From: Nodosilinea sp. E11
GTDB taxonomy: Bacteria; Cyanobacteriota; Cyanobacteriia; Phormidesmidales; Phormidesmidaceae
Length of the DNA: 64,000 nucleotides
Direction: 5' to 3'
NCBI RefSeq assembly: GCF_032813545.1
Contig: NZ_CP136520.1
Span: 2,412,001-2,476,000 of the forward strand
Part shown: positions 17,606 to 27,176 of the stretch, piece after piece
Position numbering within the stretch: position 1 is the first letter of the stretch
Layout of the letters: the number at the start of each line of letters is the position of its first letter
Position numbers and translations under genes: made by a program
The notes under the pieces: generated by a model
Seen by the model: the letters and a program-made list of their open reading frames with translations, nothing else
The model's database searches: none
What the model was told of the DNA's origin: nothing

Positions 17606-17881
17606 GTTGTAACACTAGCTCAGGCTCACCAGCGCGAGCTTGAATCGCTTGGGATAAAAACATTGGAACTGTTTGGCTCAGTGGCCCGCGATCAAGCCCA
17701 TCCCAATAGCGATGTCGATTTTTTGGTTGAATTTACCATCGAGCCAACCCTGTTTGATGTCTTTCGGGTGCAGCACTATCTCGAAGACCTTTTAGACTGT
17801 GCCGTAGACATAGGCACCCATGCAGCACTCAAAGCCCATCTCCGCGAACCCGTCACTAAGGATGCTGTTCGTGTCTTCTAG
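17546..17881 (+). CDS. MNT-type nucleotidyltransferase (antitoxin-like)
   Basis: The 111-residue product has an N-terminal MNRKP/INRKP repeat (residues 1-20), then a minimal nucleotidyltransferase domain with LFGSVARDQAHPNSDVDFLV (GSxAR and the DxD pair) near residues 42-61. Family members in HEPN/MNT systems AMPylate the HEPN RNase and so neutralise it. The next open frames downstream are the broken HEPN partner (17871-18064), so this is an orphan antitoxin. A TAG stop lies directly upstream of the first repeated start. The GTG of the HEPN fragment overlaps its last codons, the usual arrangement for this pair. Confidence 0.85.
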   Translation: MNRKPMNRKPINRKPINRKHVVTLAQAHQRELESLGIKTLELFGSVARDQAHPNSDVDFLVEFTIEPTLFDVFRVQHYLEDLLDCAVDIGTHAALKAHLREPVTKDAVRVF

Positions 17882-18064
17882 AGACTGGCTTCTTCGCATT
17901 CACGACATCTTGACCGCAATCAGTGCTATTCAGACATGCGCAACGTAGCTGCCCACGAATACTTTCAGCTCGATATACCCACCATTTGGAGAACGATTCA
18001 CCGCAGCCTACCGCCCTTAGTCGAGCCGTTACGGTCAATCCTTGAGTACGAGCAACCATCGTGA
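17871..18064 (+). pseudogene. HEPN (DUF86) toxin, degraded by internal deletion
   Basis: Two fragments in different frames together match a HEPN protein of the DUF86 kind. Fragment one starts at GTG 17871 (overlapping the end of the MNT gene): SSRDWLLRIHDILTAISAIQ, and stops at 17948. Fragment two starts at ATG 17936: MRNVAAHEYFQLDIPTIWRT and ends at 18064. The RNase motif R-x4-H (RNVAAH) is intact in fragment two. Compared with the usual HEPN length of about 115 residues, roughly 50 residues between the fragments are missing and the frame shifts. A functional toxin seems impossible. Confidence 0.85.
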
Positions 18065-18278
18065 CCAACCACGAGAGCCGCGCTCCAGCACTCACCAAAT
18101 CCGCCCAGGGGAAAGAATACCTCCCTCATCTTCCCCATCCCCTTTATCTTCCCAGCTCCCTCATCTCCTATCCACTCCCACCCCACACCCCGCCTTTCGC
18201 GGTTCGGTATCCCCTCCTTCAGAGAAATGGCCCGAGCAAGCACTATAGATATAGCTGTCAAGCCGGAGCAAAGAAAAT

Positions 18279-20186
18279 ATGGGAAAAGTAGTTGGAATCG
18301 ACCTAGGCACCACCAACTCTGTGGTTGCCGTAATGGAAGGGGGCAAGCCCACCGTTATCGCTAACGCTGAGGGATTTCGCACCACCCCCTCGGTTGTCGC
18401 CTACGCCAAAAACGGCGATCGCCTTGTGGGCCAAATCGCCAAGCGCCAGGCGGTAATGAACACCGAGAACACCTTTTACTCGGTCAAGCGATTCATTGGC
18501 CGTCGCTACGACGAAGTCGGCACTGAGTCTACCGAAGTGGCTTACAAAGTCATGAACGTAGGCAACAACGTCAAAATTGACTGTCCCCAGGCGGGTCAGC
18601 AGTTTTCACCTGAAGAAATTTCAGCCCAGATTTTGCGCAAGTTGGCCGACGATGCCGGTAAATACCTAGGTGAAAAAGTCACCCAGGCCGTCATCACCGT
18701 ACCAGCCTACTTCAACGACTCCCAGCGTCAGGCCACCAAAGACGCCGGTAAAATCGCGGGCCTAGAAGTGCTGCGGATCATCAACGAGCCTACTGCTGCT
18801 TCGCTAGCCTATGGGCTAGACCGCAAGAGCAACGAAACCATTCTGGTGTTCGACCTCGGTGGTGGTACCTTTGACGTCTCCATTCTCGAAGTGGGCGACG
18901 GTGTGTTTGAAGTGCTAGCTACCTCCGGTGACACTCACCTGGGCGGCGACGACTTCGACAAGAAGATCGTTGACTACCTGGCCGGTGAGTTCCAAAAAAT
19001 GGAAGGCATCGACCTGCGCAAAGACAAGCAGGCTCTTCAGCGCCTCACCGAAGCCGCTGAAAAAGCCAAAATCGAACTGTCTAGCGTGACCCAGGCCGAG
19101 ATCAACCTGCCCTTCATCACCGCTACCCAGGACGGCCCCAAGCACCTGGAAATGACCCTCACCCGAGGTAAGTTTGAAGAGCTGTGCGCCGATCTAATCG
19201 ATCGCTGCCGCATCCCCGTGGAGCAAGCGCTCAAAGATGCCAAAGTGGCCAAAACCGCCATTGACGAAGTGGTGCTGGTCGGCGGCTCGACCCGCATTCC
19301 CGCCATTAAGGATGTGGTGAAGCGCACCCTCGACAAAGAGCCCAACGAAACCGTTAACCCCGACGAGGTCGTCGCCATTGGTGCGGCGGTTCAGGGTGGC
19401 GTGCTGGCGGGTGAAGTCAAAGACATCCTGCTGCTCGATGTCACCCCCCTGTCTTTGGGTGTGGAAACTCTGGGTGGCGTGATGACCAAACTCATCCCCC
19501 GCAACACCACCATTCCGACCAAAAAGTCGGAGGTGTTCTCCACCGCCCAAGATGGCCAAACCAACGTGGAGATCAAGGTGCTCCAGGGTGAGCGCGAAAT
19601 GGCCACCGACAACAAGAGCCTGGGTACCTTCCAGCTCTCGGGCATCCCTGCCGCCCCTCGGGGTGTACCCCAGATCGAGGTGATCTTTGACATCGATGCC
19701 AACGGCATTCTCAATGTCACCGCCAAAGATAAGGGTACCGGCAAAGAGCAGACCATCACCATCTCGGGTGCCTCTACGCTCGACGAAAACGAAGTCGAGC
19801 GCATGGTGAAAGATGCCGAGGCCAACGCCAACGCCGACAAAGAGCGCCGCGAGCGCATCGACCTCAAGAACCAGGCCGACTCGCTCACCTACCAGGCTGA
19901 GAAGCAACTGGCCGACATGGGTGACAAAGTGCCCGCCGCCGACAAAGAAAAAGCCGAAGAGCAGATCAAGTCTCTGCGGACCGCCATCGAAGCTGAGGAC
20001 TTTGACACCATCAAAACCCTCACCGGCGAACTGCAACAGACCCTCTACGGTATTAGCACCAACCTGTACCAGCAGGCCGGTGGCGACGCCGCTGGAGCAG
20101 CCCCCGGCCCCGACGCTACTCCCGGCAATAACGCTGGTGGCGACGATGTGATCGACGCTGAGTTCTCTGAACCCGGCTCGAACTAA
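18279..20186 (+). CDS. dnaK: Molecular chaperone DnaK (HSP70)
   Basis: This 635-residue HSP70 has the ATPase signatures [17 protein letters not shown] (phosphate 1), [15 protein letters not shown] (phosphate 2) and [17 protein letters not shown] (adenosine). They are followed by the substrate-binding domain ([20 protein letters not shown]) and a C-terminal helical lid with a Gly/Asp-rich tail ending [14 protein letters not shown]. It folds nascent and stressed proteins with DnaJ and GrpE, neither of which is in the window. The start ATG at 18279 has GGAGCAAAG upstream. The 214-base upstream region is pyrimidine-rich (CT stretches at 18121-18200). A terminator with a HIP1 octamer in its stem follows. 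Confidence 0.97.
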   Translation: MGKVVGIDLGTTNSVVAVMEGGKPTVIANAEGFRTTPSVVAYAKNGDRLVGQIAKRQAVMNTENTFYSVKRFIGRRYDEVGTESTEVAYKVMNVGNNVKIDCPQAGQQFSPEEISAQILRKLADDAGKYLGEKVTQAVITVPAYFNDSQRQATKDAGKIAGLEVLRIINEPTAASLAYGLDRKSNETILVFDLGGGTFDVSILEVGDGVFEVLATSGDTHLGGDDFDKKIVDYLAGEFQKMEGIDLRKDKQALQRLTEAAEKAKIELSSVTQAEINLPFITATQDGPKHLEMTLTRGKFEELCADLIDRCRIPVEQALKDAKVAKTAIDEVVLVGGSTRIPAIKDVVKRTLDKEPNETVNPDEVVAIGAAVQGGVLAGEVKDILLLDVTPLSLGVETLGGVMTKLIPRNTTIPTKKSEVFSTAQDGQTNVEIKVLQGEREMATDNKSLGTFQLSGIPAAPRGVPQIEVIFDIDANGILNVTAKDKGTGKEQTITISGASTLDENEVERMVKDAEANANADKERRERIDLKNQADSLTYQAEKQLADMGDKVPAADKEKAEEQIKSLRTAIEAEDFDTIKTLTGELQQTLYGISTNLYQQAGGDAAGAAPGPDATPGNNAGGDDVIDAEFSEPGSN

Positions 20187-20226
20187 TGGGCACCTGCCCT
20201 AGCCCATAGCCTTGCTTCGGCTAGCT

Positions 20227-20261
20227 AAAAGGCGGAGAGCGATCGCTCTCCGCCTTTTTTT
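20227..20261 (+). terminator. Rho-independent terminator after dnaK
   Basis: A perfect 24-base palindromic stem (GGCGGAGAGCGATC and its complement, containing the HIP1 core GCGATCGC) is flanked by AAAA and TTTTTTT, 40 bp after the dnaK stop. Confidence 0.93.
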
Positions 20262-20308
20262 GGTTTCTGCTGCCCAGTGCCGATCCCGTTTCTAGTTTTT
20301 AGGTCAGG

Positions 20309-21178
20309 CTACAACAGCAGCTCTAACGAAACCCCAACGCGGCTATCTTGACCAAATCGGGAGTTTTGCCGTTGAAAATCGGTGCCCAACCGCAGTTGCC
20401 GGGTAACGGCGTAGCCGATCGCTAGGCTGGTAATCCCCACTTCCCCCTCGCTGCCCGGTGCTACCCATCGCTGGCTCAGGGCTAGGTCTGCCCCGCCGCC
20501 CCGCGAGGGCACCAGCATCAGGCGCAGGCCGACATCGAGCCCGTTGGTTTGGTAAGCCGGGGTGCTGAGGGAGCGGTAGCCCACCGTAGGCGCAAGATTC
20601 ACATAGCCACCCAGGGGCAGCAGGTAGTAGCGGGCCTCACCCCCGTACGATTCGCGATCGCCATTCCAGCTGCGGCTATAGTCGGCGCTGGCAGTGAGCC
20701 CTGTGCCCGGCACCACAAATACATCGTCTACCGCTGCCGAAACCCCGCCAATCTGCCCCGTCGAAGGAAATTGGGCATAGCCAACTCGCAGCCGCGATCG
20801 AAAACTGGGCCGGTGGCGAATGTCATCGGCGACATCGGGAATATCTTCGAGCCAGCGCTGGAGAGTGGGGCTGCCCTCAATGACGGCGGGGTCGAGATCG
20901 AGGCTGGGCGCTAGGGCGTCAGCATCGATCGCCAGGGTCTCTGGCGGGGCAGCGGGGGCAGAGAGCGGTGTTTCCTGGGCTGCAATCACGCAGGAGACAG
21001 CAAATTCTGAGGTCTGGGAGCAAAGAGTTGAACTGGCCGCTGGAGGACTGGAGGAAGTTTCGAGGGCGATCGCTTCGTCGCGGTGGGGCCAGTCGTCTAG
21101 AGCGATCGCATGCTGCCCTATCCCCAGTGCCGCCAGGCACCCACTCAGTCGCAACAGTCGAATTGTTAATGGCACCAC
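20309..21178 (-). CDS. Exported beta-barrel-like protein of unknown function
   Basis: This 289-residue protein starts with a signal-like segment (TIRLLRLSGCLAALGIGQHAIAL). After a Ser/Pro/Ala-rich stretch it shows alternating hydrophobic/aromatic strands (SRLRVGYAQFP, GEARYYLLPLGGYVNLAPTVGYRSL, LRLMLVPSRGGGADLALS). Its C-terminus is amphipathic with LGTDFQRQNS and SLELLL; this pattern is typical of small outer-membrane barrels. Start is GTG at 21176-21178 with GGGAG 7 bases upstream. It is the last gene before dnaK on the opposite strand. No family name is supported. Confidence 0.5.
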   Translation of the reverse strand: MVPLTIRLLRLSGCLAALGIGQHAIALDDWPHRDEAIALETSSSPPAASSTLCSQTSEFAVSCVIAAQETPLSAPAAPPETLAIDADALAPSLDLDPAVIEGSPTLQRWLEDIPDVADDIRHRPSFRSRLRVGYAQFPSTGQIGGVSAAVDDVFVVPGTGLTASADYSRSWNGDRESYGGEARYYLLPLGGYVNLAPTVGYRSLSTPAYQTNGLDVGLRLMLVPSRGGGADLALSQRWVAPGSEGEVGITSLAIGYAVTRQLRLGTDFQRQNSRFGQDSRVGVSLELLL

Positions 21179-21258
21179 TCGGCGGCTCCCGGCTCACACA
21201 GTCGTCCTATGCATCTTATCGCTTCAGCCCCGTCCCATCGCCCCAAGCTAGACAGGCC

Positions 21259-21292
21259 AAAAAAGCGGCCTTACTCAAAGAGTAAAGCCGCT
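21259..21292 (-). terminator. Rho-independent terminator after acsF
   Basis: On the minus strand AGCGGCTTTACTC pairs with GAGTAAGGCCGCT (one mismatch) around TTT, followed by six Ts. It lies 43 bp past the acsF stop. Confidence 0.88.
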
Positions 21293-21334
21293 GGGGGAAA
21301 CGAGGATAGCGTTCCGGTAAATGGCTACTGACCT

Positions 21335-22414
21335 CTAGCGCACCTGGCCGCGAGTTGCCATGCTGTCTATGGGCTTGAGGAAGTAGAGCTGCACCAGCTG
21401 CCAGCCGATAGTGGCAATGTGAGGCAGCTGTTGTAGCTTCTTCAGCAGCTTAGGCTGATTCGACTCAGCGATCTGGCTTAGCTTGCCGTTAGCGGCGGCA
21501 GCCACATCCAATCGCTTGAAGAAGCTAGGGTGCTCGACATTCAGCGTGATGGGGAACACTCGCCCAGCCGTCGTGTTGGTTTTCTCAATCACCTCAATGT
21601 CGTACTCACGGACATTTAACCCGAGGGATTCGTAAAAGCCTCTGGCCCGGAGATCGTTGAGGTACATGGTGGCAAACACCGACAGCAAAAAGAAGCGGCA
21701 CCACAGTCTGGCCTTCCAATCATTGAGAATCTCGGGCTGAGACTTCATCAGGGCCGAGAAGAAGTCACCGTGGCGATTTTCGTCTTGGCACCAGTTCTCA
21801 AAGAAGCGGAAGATCGGGTAGATCTCGTTCTCGGGGTGAGATTCGAGGTGACGGAAGATAGTGATATAGCGCCAGTAGCCGATCTTCTCAGAGAGGTAGG
21901 TGGCGTAGAGGATGAACTTAGGCTTAAAGAAGGTGTAGTCTTTGGTCTTAGTCAAAAAGCCCAGGTCTAGCTGCATGTTGAAGTCAGCCATGGCCTTGTT
22001 GAGGAAGCCCGCGTGGCGCGCTTCGTCGCGCGCTATGAGGTCAAAGCACTCGGATAGCAGGGGGTTTTTGCCCTTAAGGCGACGGCTCAATTCTTTATAG
22101 AGCAAAAAGCCAGAGAACTCGGAGGTACAGGAGCGCTCCAGAAATTCTACAAACACCTGCCGGGTTTCGCCAGTGACGCAGTCCCAAGACTGGTCAAAGA
22201 CCTCGCTGCGGACGAAGTGATGGCGGTTGTAGTCGGCCCGCAACTCGTCGAGGATGGCGAGCATCTCGTCTTCGTTGATGGAGATGTCCATGGCGGCCAT
22301 CTCGTCAAAGTCGGTGGTGTAAAACCGAGGGGTGAGAATGGTATCTTTTTTGGCGGGAGCCTTTACCCCTGGGCGAATCTCTTGCAATTCAGGCTTTTTA
22401 AGGGAATCTACCAT
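21335..22414 (-). CDS. acsF: Mg-protoporphyrin IX monomethyl ester oxidative cyclase AcsF
   Basis: This 359-residue di-iron monooxygenase forms the isocyclic E-ring of chlorophyll using oxygen. The ferritin-like iron ligands are visible as [15 protein letters not shown] and [14 protein letters not shown]. The N-terminus ([20 protein letters not shown], then [12 protein letters not shown]) and C-terminal helices match the cyanobacterial family. Start ATG at 22412-22414. The 386 bp upstream, shared with a divergent gene at 22801, hold its promoter; I see no clear operator. The gene is alone and ends at a terminator. Confidence 0.97.
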   Translation of the reverse strand: MVDSLKKPELQEIRPGVKAPAKKDTILTPRFYTTDFDEMAAMDISINEDEMLAILDELRADYNRHHFVRSEVFDQSWDCVTGETRQVFVEFLERSCTSEFSGFLLYKELSRRLKGKNPLLSECFDLIARDEARHAGFLNKAMADFNMQLDLGFLTKTKDYTFFKPKFILYATYLSEKIGYWRYITIFRHLESHPENEIYPIFRFFENWCQDENRHGDFFSALMKSQPEILNDWKARLWCRFFLLSVFATMYLNDLRARGFYESLGLNVREYDIEVIEKTNTTAGRVFPITLNVEHPSFFKRLDVAAAANGKLSQIAESNQPKLLKKLQQLPHIATIGWQLVQLYFLKPIDSMATRGQVR

Positions 22415-22800
22415 GAGTCCTTAGATGGCGCGGTGAACGTGGGCCGGGCTATCCCCCGGCAGGCGATAGGCAGAGAAGAGACCTGTTTACCCAGAACTGG
22501 TTTGCATTCTGAGAGCAAAGCAAGCCTGATCGCTCGTGTAGATCGCTAAATGTCAGTGTATCAGGGCTTTTGGGGTAGGCGGCGGCGCTTTAACTTTTGC
22601 AACAAAACCTTTCGGTAAATAAACCTCACCCAAGTCTAGAGGTGGAGTTCTCCCGGTGGGAAGACTACAAAACCCGAGCTGGACTCGGTCTGAGGCTAGG
22701 GCTGGGGAGAGTTTAGCAATTCGTTAAGCAGCCACGTTTCCGGAATCTGGGCTGGGCACGCTGGTAATTAAAGCTAGCCACCCTTGACAGGAAGAACCCT
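22415..22800. other. Divergent promoter region, acsF / membrane protein
   Basis: 386 bases with no gene. It should contain the acsF promoter on the minus strand and the promoter for the gene at 22801. I see no perfect palindrome or known regulator site. Confidence 0.4.
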
Positions 22801-23601
22801 ATGGCGATCGCAGGAATCATCTTTATCGTGGCTGGGGCCGTACTCTGGTGGGTGCAACATCGTCAGCAGTGCCGCTGCAATCAGCTCAAACTAGCTCGCG
22901 CCTGCCAGGCCGCCGACTTAGAAGCTACGGCTACGGAAATCTCAAAAGAAATTGGCGGCGGCGACTGGCGTGACTATGTGTGGCTGTGGGGCAAACCCCA
23001 AGCTCCCACTCCTCTCACCTCAGAATTTAAACAGCTACCCTGTGTCTGCTACACCAGCACCGTCATTCGTGAGTACGAAGAAACTGTGAGTGAAAAAGAC
23101 AGTGACGGCAAAGTGACCACGCGCACCCAGCGGGGATCAGAAACCATCAGCGAACACAGACAGCGGATTCCCTTTGACCTGGTCGATCGCTCTGGGCAAG
23201 TACGGGTAGATCCTGAAGAAGCTAAGGTTGAGCCGGTAGAGGTGCTCAATGAGTTTCGCCCTGGTGCCCCCGTGGGCGGCATGCTTTCTTTTGGCGGGTT
23301 TTCTCTGGCGCTGGGCGGCGACGGCATGGGCGGCTCGCGTCGCACCCTGGGCTATCGCTACAAAGAAACTATTTTGCCCCTAGATCGCCCTCTACTGGTG
23401 GTGGGAATGGCGAGCGATCGCACCGGCACTGTGGCGATCGAAAAACCCGCCCAGGATGACCAGCCCTACATCATCACGCTGAAATCCCACGAGGCAATTA
23501 CCAAAAGCGTAGGCCAGAGTGCCCAGATTGCCTTTTGGTCAATGGTGGGGTGCGTTGGATTGGGAGTGGTGCTGGTCTTAGCGGCGCTCGTCGGGGGGTG
23601 A
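22801..23601 (+). CDS. GIDE-domain membrane protein (E3-ligase-like family)
   Basis: This 266-residue protein has an N-terminal membrane anchor (AIAGIIFIVAGAVLWWV), then a soluble domain with LWGKPQAPTPLTSEFKQLPC and CYTSTVIREYEETVSEK, and a C-terminal membrane helix (FWSMVGCVGLGVVLVLAALV). That topology and the 'PL.S......CV.Y...' motif match the GIDE domain family, known from eukaryotic mitochondrial E3 ligases but widespread in bacteria without the RING finger. Function in bacteria is unknown. ATG at 22801 is preceded by AGGAAGAACCCT. The protein at 12993 has a similar but shorter layout. Confidence 0.65.
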   Translation: MAIAGIIFIVAGAVLWWVQHRQQCRCNQLKLARACQAADLEATATEISKEIGGGDWRDYVWLWGKPQAPTPLTSEFKQLPCVCYTSTVIREYEETVSEKDSDGKVTTRTQRGSETISEHRQRIPFDLVDRSGQVRVDPEEAKVEPVEVLNEFRPGAPVGGMLSFGGFSLALGGDGMGGSRRTLGYRYKETILPLDRPLLVVGMASDRTGTVAIEKPAQDDQPYIITLKSHEAITKSVGQSAQIAFWSMVGCVGLGVVLVLAALVGG

Positions 23602-23616
23602 AGGCTACCGGCTGGT

Positions 23617-25326
23617 TCAGCGCCGTCGGCGCACCGGGGCCTCTGCTTCATTGTCCTGTTCTAGCTTGTATTCGGTGAGCAGGCGATTCATTTTGTGGCG
23701 CATTTTCAGGTGGGTTTCGACCCCTTCGTAGGCATAGCGGTTAAAACCGGCCTGGTCTACCAGCTGCCGCAGGTAGTTGGCGCGATCGCCTGGGTTGGGG
23801 TGCGAGGCAAACCAGCTCACCCCTCGGTTGCCGTACTCTGCTTCCAGGGTGACCATCAGGTTGTGCAGACCATCGGCGGCGTAGCGGTTGGTAGCTAACA
23901 GCTTGGTGCCCAAGATGTCTGACTGGCGCTCCATATCGCGGGAGTAGCTTGACACAATTAGGCCAGCGGCGATGTTGGCCACCTCGGGAATGGGAATAAA
24001 CGACGCCAGACTGGTGGTGAGGTTGCCCTGGGTCACCATTTGAAACCCGTGGGAAAGCACCGCATGGGCGATCTCGTGGCCCACCAGCCCCGCCAACTCG
24101 GCTTCAGAATGGCTGCGGGTAATCGCGCCAGCGTTGATGAAAATCTTACCGCCGGGTAGAGCAAAGGCGTTGAGGCTGTCATCCATGATCACCTCAAAGC
24201 TGTAGTCAAACTCGTCGCGCCCCGCTAACCCCGCCAGCCGCTGGCCCATGTCATTGACGTAGGCGCGAATTTCCGGGTCATCGACGATGGGCAACTGACG
24301 CTTGACCTGCTCGGCCACCTGGTGGCCCAGACCGCTTTCGCCCTGCATCATCAAAATGCCCGAGTTGATCGCGGTAAACGGCCCCAGCAGCCCCCCGGTG
24401 AGAATGTACCCAGCCGCTCCGGTGACAATGTTTGACACCAGGTTACGGGTCAGGGTTTGGTTCATCGCGCCGCGAAAGCGATCGAGATTCTGGCGAGCCA
24501 GGGTGCTCATGGCCTCGGCGTCGGGGTGCTCAGGGTTGAGAATAGCGAACTGATTGGCGGTAATGGCGGCTTCAATCCACTGCTGGCGGGCCATTTGCAC
24601 CTCGGCCTGGGCCTTGAGCAGATCGGGGTTGTAGGGGTAGCGGGCGATCGCCCCCTCTAGCACCTGCAACGCCTCATCGGCGCGATCGTTCTGCACCAGG
24701 TAGCGAGCGTAGAGGGCCTGCCCCGGCAAAAACTCGGGGTAGTTCTTCACCAGTAGCTCCAGCGGCACTAGCACCCGGTTGGGAAACGCTGACTCGGCCC
24801 CGGCCAGCGCCTCGCGCCAGTAGACCCGCCCAGCGGGGGGCAGGTCGTCGGGGTCGGTGAGGGGGGCGATCGCCAATTCTGGCCCGGTTTCGGCCAGCCA
24901 GGCCGGGTCTTTGGCTGCCCGGTAGAGCAGCTCGGCATCGGCGCGATCGCCCGCCCGGTAGAGGCGATCGGCTTCGATCAAGAGTTCGCTGCGCTTGGCC
25001 ACCTCAGGCGACAGGCCAGAAAGCAACAGCGATCGCCCGAGAACCGTGTCAGCATCCAGATCTACGGCATCCGCCTCGGCCTGGGGCTCAAGCGCAGGAA
25101 TAGCGGGTTCTTTATCCGGTAGCTTCAGGGTGCCATCGGGCTGTTCAGGGTAGGGGGTGGGCAGAGTGTTTTCTGGCAGGGCCGCCGGATCAACCTGAAG
25201 GGCATCTTCGACACGGGGTTCAACGGCAAAGCCGGAGGAAATGCCCCACCCCAACCCCTGACTGATCAGCACTGCCCCCAACAAACCGGCCAATAAAGTC
25301 ACTAAAAACCGCTGTAGTCGCCGCAT
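23617..25326 (-). CDS. M48 family zinc metallopeptidase with TPR region, exported
   Basis: This protein has 569 residues. A signal peptide covers about residues 1-34 (RRLQRFLVTLLAGLLGAVLI). Residues 115-290 contain TPR-like helices (YLVQNDRADEALQVLEGAIARYPYNPD). Residues about 345-510 are an M48 peptidase with H417-E418-x2-H421 (GHEIAHAVLSHG). The family combination matches BepA/YfgC-like periplasmic proteases that police outer-membrane protein assembly; an alternative is a general periplasmic protease. TPR before the peptidase is the reverse order of E. coli BepA. It converges on the gene from 22801 with 15 bp between stops. Confidence 0.9.
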   Translation of the reverse strand: MRRLQRFLVTLLAGLLGAVLISQGLGWGISSGFAVEPRVEDALQVDPAALPENTLPTPYPEQPDGTLKLPDKEPAIPALEPQAEADAVDLDADTVLGRSLLLSGLSPEVAKRSELLIEADRLYRAGDRADAELLYRAAKDPAWLAETGPELAIAPLTDPDDLPPAGRVYWREALAGAESAFPNRVLVPLELLVKNYPEFLPGQALYARYLVQNDRADEALQVLEGAIARYPYNPDLLKAQAEVQMARQQWIEAAITANQFAILNPEHPDAEAMSTLARQNLDRFRGAMNQTLTRNLVSNIVTGAAGYILTGGLLGPFTAINSGILMMQGESGLGHQVAEQVKRQLPIVDDPEIRAYVNDMGQRLAGLAGRDEFDYSFEVIMDDSLNAFALPGGKIFINAGAITRSHSEAELAGLVGHEIAHAVLSHGFQMVTQGNLTTSLASFIPIPEVANIAAGLIVSSYSRDMERQSDILGTKLLATNRYAADGLHNLMVTLEAEYGNRGVSWFASHPNPGDRANYLRQLVDQAGFNRYAYEGVETHLKMRHKMNRLLTEYKLEQDNEAEAPVRRRR

Positions 25327-25579
25327 GACAATCTCCCTGCAACTGTTGCTCTAACATCAACGGGGCCATGCTCCTGTGATTCGTGTTCCTGTGATTAGAC
25401 AGTTTGGGGCCGTACACAGGTGGGGGCAATACACAGGCTATGCAGGCATGACGCGATCGCCGCCGTCGGGTTCCCGCCCAGCCTCTCTCCATTCTGACCA
25501 AAGCTTTGCCAAGCCAGAATCTGTGCTCCTATAATTTTGTTAAATAAATGTAACGCCGAAAACGTAGCGACGGAGCCCT

Positions 25580-26059
25580 ATGACTTTAGACACCGTTCAA
25601 CCCTGGCTCAATTTTGTTCACCCTGTGGTGATGTGGCTGCTGCTGGCAACCACCCTCTACGCCCTCTACCTGGGCATTCAGGCCCGCCGCACTCGCCTGG
25701 CCGATGCCGAGACCCGCAAAGAATTGATCAAAGGCAAGTTTGCCCTCAAGCACCACAAGGTGGGCTCGGTACTGCTGTCCGTCATGGTGATCAGCACCGT
25801 AAGCGCTATGGGAGTCACCTACCTGGAGGCTGGCAAGCTGTTTGTGGGGCCTCACCTGCTGGTAGGTCTGGGCATGGCCAGCCTGATTGCTGTTTCTGCG
25901 TCCCTGGTGCCCTTTATGCAAAAAGGCAATGAGACGGCTCGGCTCACCCACATTACCCTCAATATGGTGCTGGTCGGGCTGTTTAGCTGGCAGGCCTTTA
26001 CCGGCATGAAAATTGTGCAGCGGCTGCTGGCTGATCTCCAGACCACGGCTGGCTCCTAG
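25580..26059 (+). CDS. DUF4079 family membrane protein
   Basis: This 159-residue protein has four membrane helices; the pattern LNFVHPVVMWLLLATTLYAL, KHHKVGSVLLSVMV and ARLTHITLNMVLVGLF with paired His residues is typical of DUF4079, a family shared by cyanobacteria and plastids. The His residues could bind haem, as in cytochrome b561-like proteins, but that is inference. Start ATG at 25580 follows a GACGGAG box. Function is unknown. Confidence 0.82.
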   Translation: MTLDTVQPWLNFVHPVVMWLLLATTLYALYLGIQARRTRLADAETRKELIKGKFALKHHKVGSVLLSVMVISTVSAMGVTYLEAGKLFVGPHLLVGLGMASLIAVSASLVPFMQKGNETARLTHITLNMVLVGLFSWQAFTGMKIVQRLLADLQTTAGS

Positions 26060-26083
26060 TGCATAGGGCGAAAGCCTTGTAGA

Positions 26084-26098
26084 GTGGGCACTGCCCAC
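26084..26098. repeat. GTGGGCA-C-TGCCCAC palindromic repeat
   Basis: A 15-bp palindrome with 7-bp arms 25 bp after the DUF4079 stop. It is the same core as at 55826-55840 and similar to 7946-7966. No T-run follows, so it is listed as a dispersed element. Confidence 0.6.
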
Positions 26099-26222
26099 CA
26101 CTGGGGAGAAAGCTTTCCAGAAATCGCCTTAGACACCCAATCTATAGCGATCGCGGCCTAGAGTTTCCCTCTGAGCCGCGATCGCTTTTGTTGTAGGGTC
26201 ACACAACTTTCCCCGAGCTAGT

Positions 26223-26966
26223 CTAAGCCTGGCGATCGTGGGCATCGCCGCCCGATCGCCGTCCCCAGTTCGACCAAAAGTGGTGGCCCCGGCAGCTCTC
26301 GGGCAGGGGCAGGCTGTGGCTCTGGTGAAAGTCTTCTTGCACCTTGCGGGTAAGGCGCTTAGACACCTGACGCACCACCTGGTTGAGCAGGCGATCGCCC
26401 GAGGTCTTAAGTAGCGATCGCGGCACTGAGTTCAGCATGCGCGGCATATGAATTTTCACCGCTAGGCTGAGATCCCAATCAATCTGGGTCAGCGCTGTCG
26501 CCGGAGGCGGGGCCGCCAAGCCGTCTTTCAGCCGCAGCACCGCATGAAAATCAACATCGTAGCCCGGCGGCACATAGCCTGGCACTGGCATCGTATCAAT
26601 GCGATAGACCTGGTGATCGAGGGGAGACAGGTAAAGCCCAACCTTGGGTTCGACCTCATAGCCCATCATCGAGAAGTGCCCCACGACCAAGGCATAGCCG
26701 TGGTCAGAAATGGGTTCTACCTGCATAGGGTGGGCACAGCGGGTAAACCAGCCTCGATGGCTATTTAAATAGTGGCCTACCGTATCGATGTCGGCCGCCA
26801 GATCCATTTTGCCAGCGTAGTGCCCCTCCAACACCAGCGCCCCCTCCAGATCGGGTGGGGGAGTTGGCTCAGCGGCAGGTTTAGCCTTAGATTCAGCCCC
26901 TTCAGTAGCTGCAACCAGAGGCAGGGCACCGGCATTCTGAGCAGACTGCATGGATTCCAGAGTCAC
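26223..26966 (-). CDS. DUF1997 family protein
   Basis: This 247-residue soluble protein has an N-terminal disordered part rich in Ala/Pro/Glu (residues 1-40). The DUF1997 body follows, with LEGHYAGKMDLAADIDTVGHYL, VGHFSMMGYEVEPKVGLYL and RLTRKVQEDFHQSHSLPLPE. The family is common in cyanobacteria and plant plastids; its role is unknown. A second, shorter family member lies at 41858-42451 on the same strand, so the window holds two paralogues. No signal peptide. Confidence 0.8.
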   Translation of the reverse strand: MTLESMQSAQNAGALPLVAATEGAESKAKPAAEPTPPPDLEGALVLEGHYAGKMDLAADIDTVGHYLNSHRGWFTRCAHPMQVEPISDHGYALVVGHFSMMGYEVEPKVGLYLSPLDHQVYRIDTMPVPGYVPPGYDVDFHAVLRLKDGLAAPPPATALTQIDWDLSLAVKIHMPRMLNSVPRSLLKTSGDRLLNQVVRQVSKRLTRKVQEDFHQSHSLPLPESCRGHHFWSNWGRRSGGDAHDRQA

Positions 26967-27176
26967 GGTACAACCACTTGCTTAAACGACACAGAGAGCG
27001 ATATCACGCCAAAGTCTTCACCCATCGTAAGGCTTTAGTATCTCAAGTGTGCCCTGTAGAACTGTGATGCCCATCACGATTTCATTTAACTAGCCCTAAG
27101 ACTGGTTTCCTTTTCACAAGGCATTCCTTAGAATCAGGCCAGTTCTAGATCTCGTTTTGCCCAGGGGGAATTAGCG

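Noticed and set aside
19194-20036. 280-aa minus-strand ORF inside dnaK
   Set aside because: It is a long open frame opposite dnaK, produced by codon bias in that gene; no family pattern or ribosome site.
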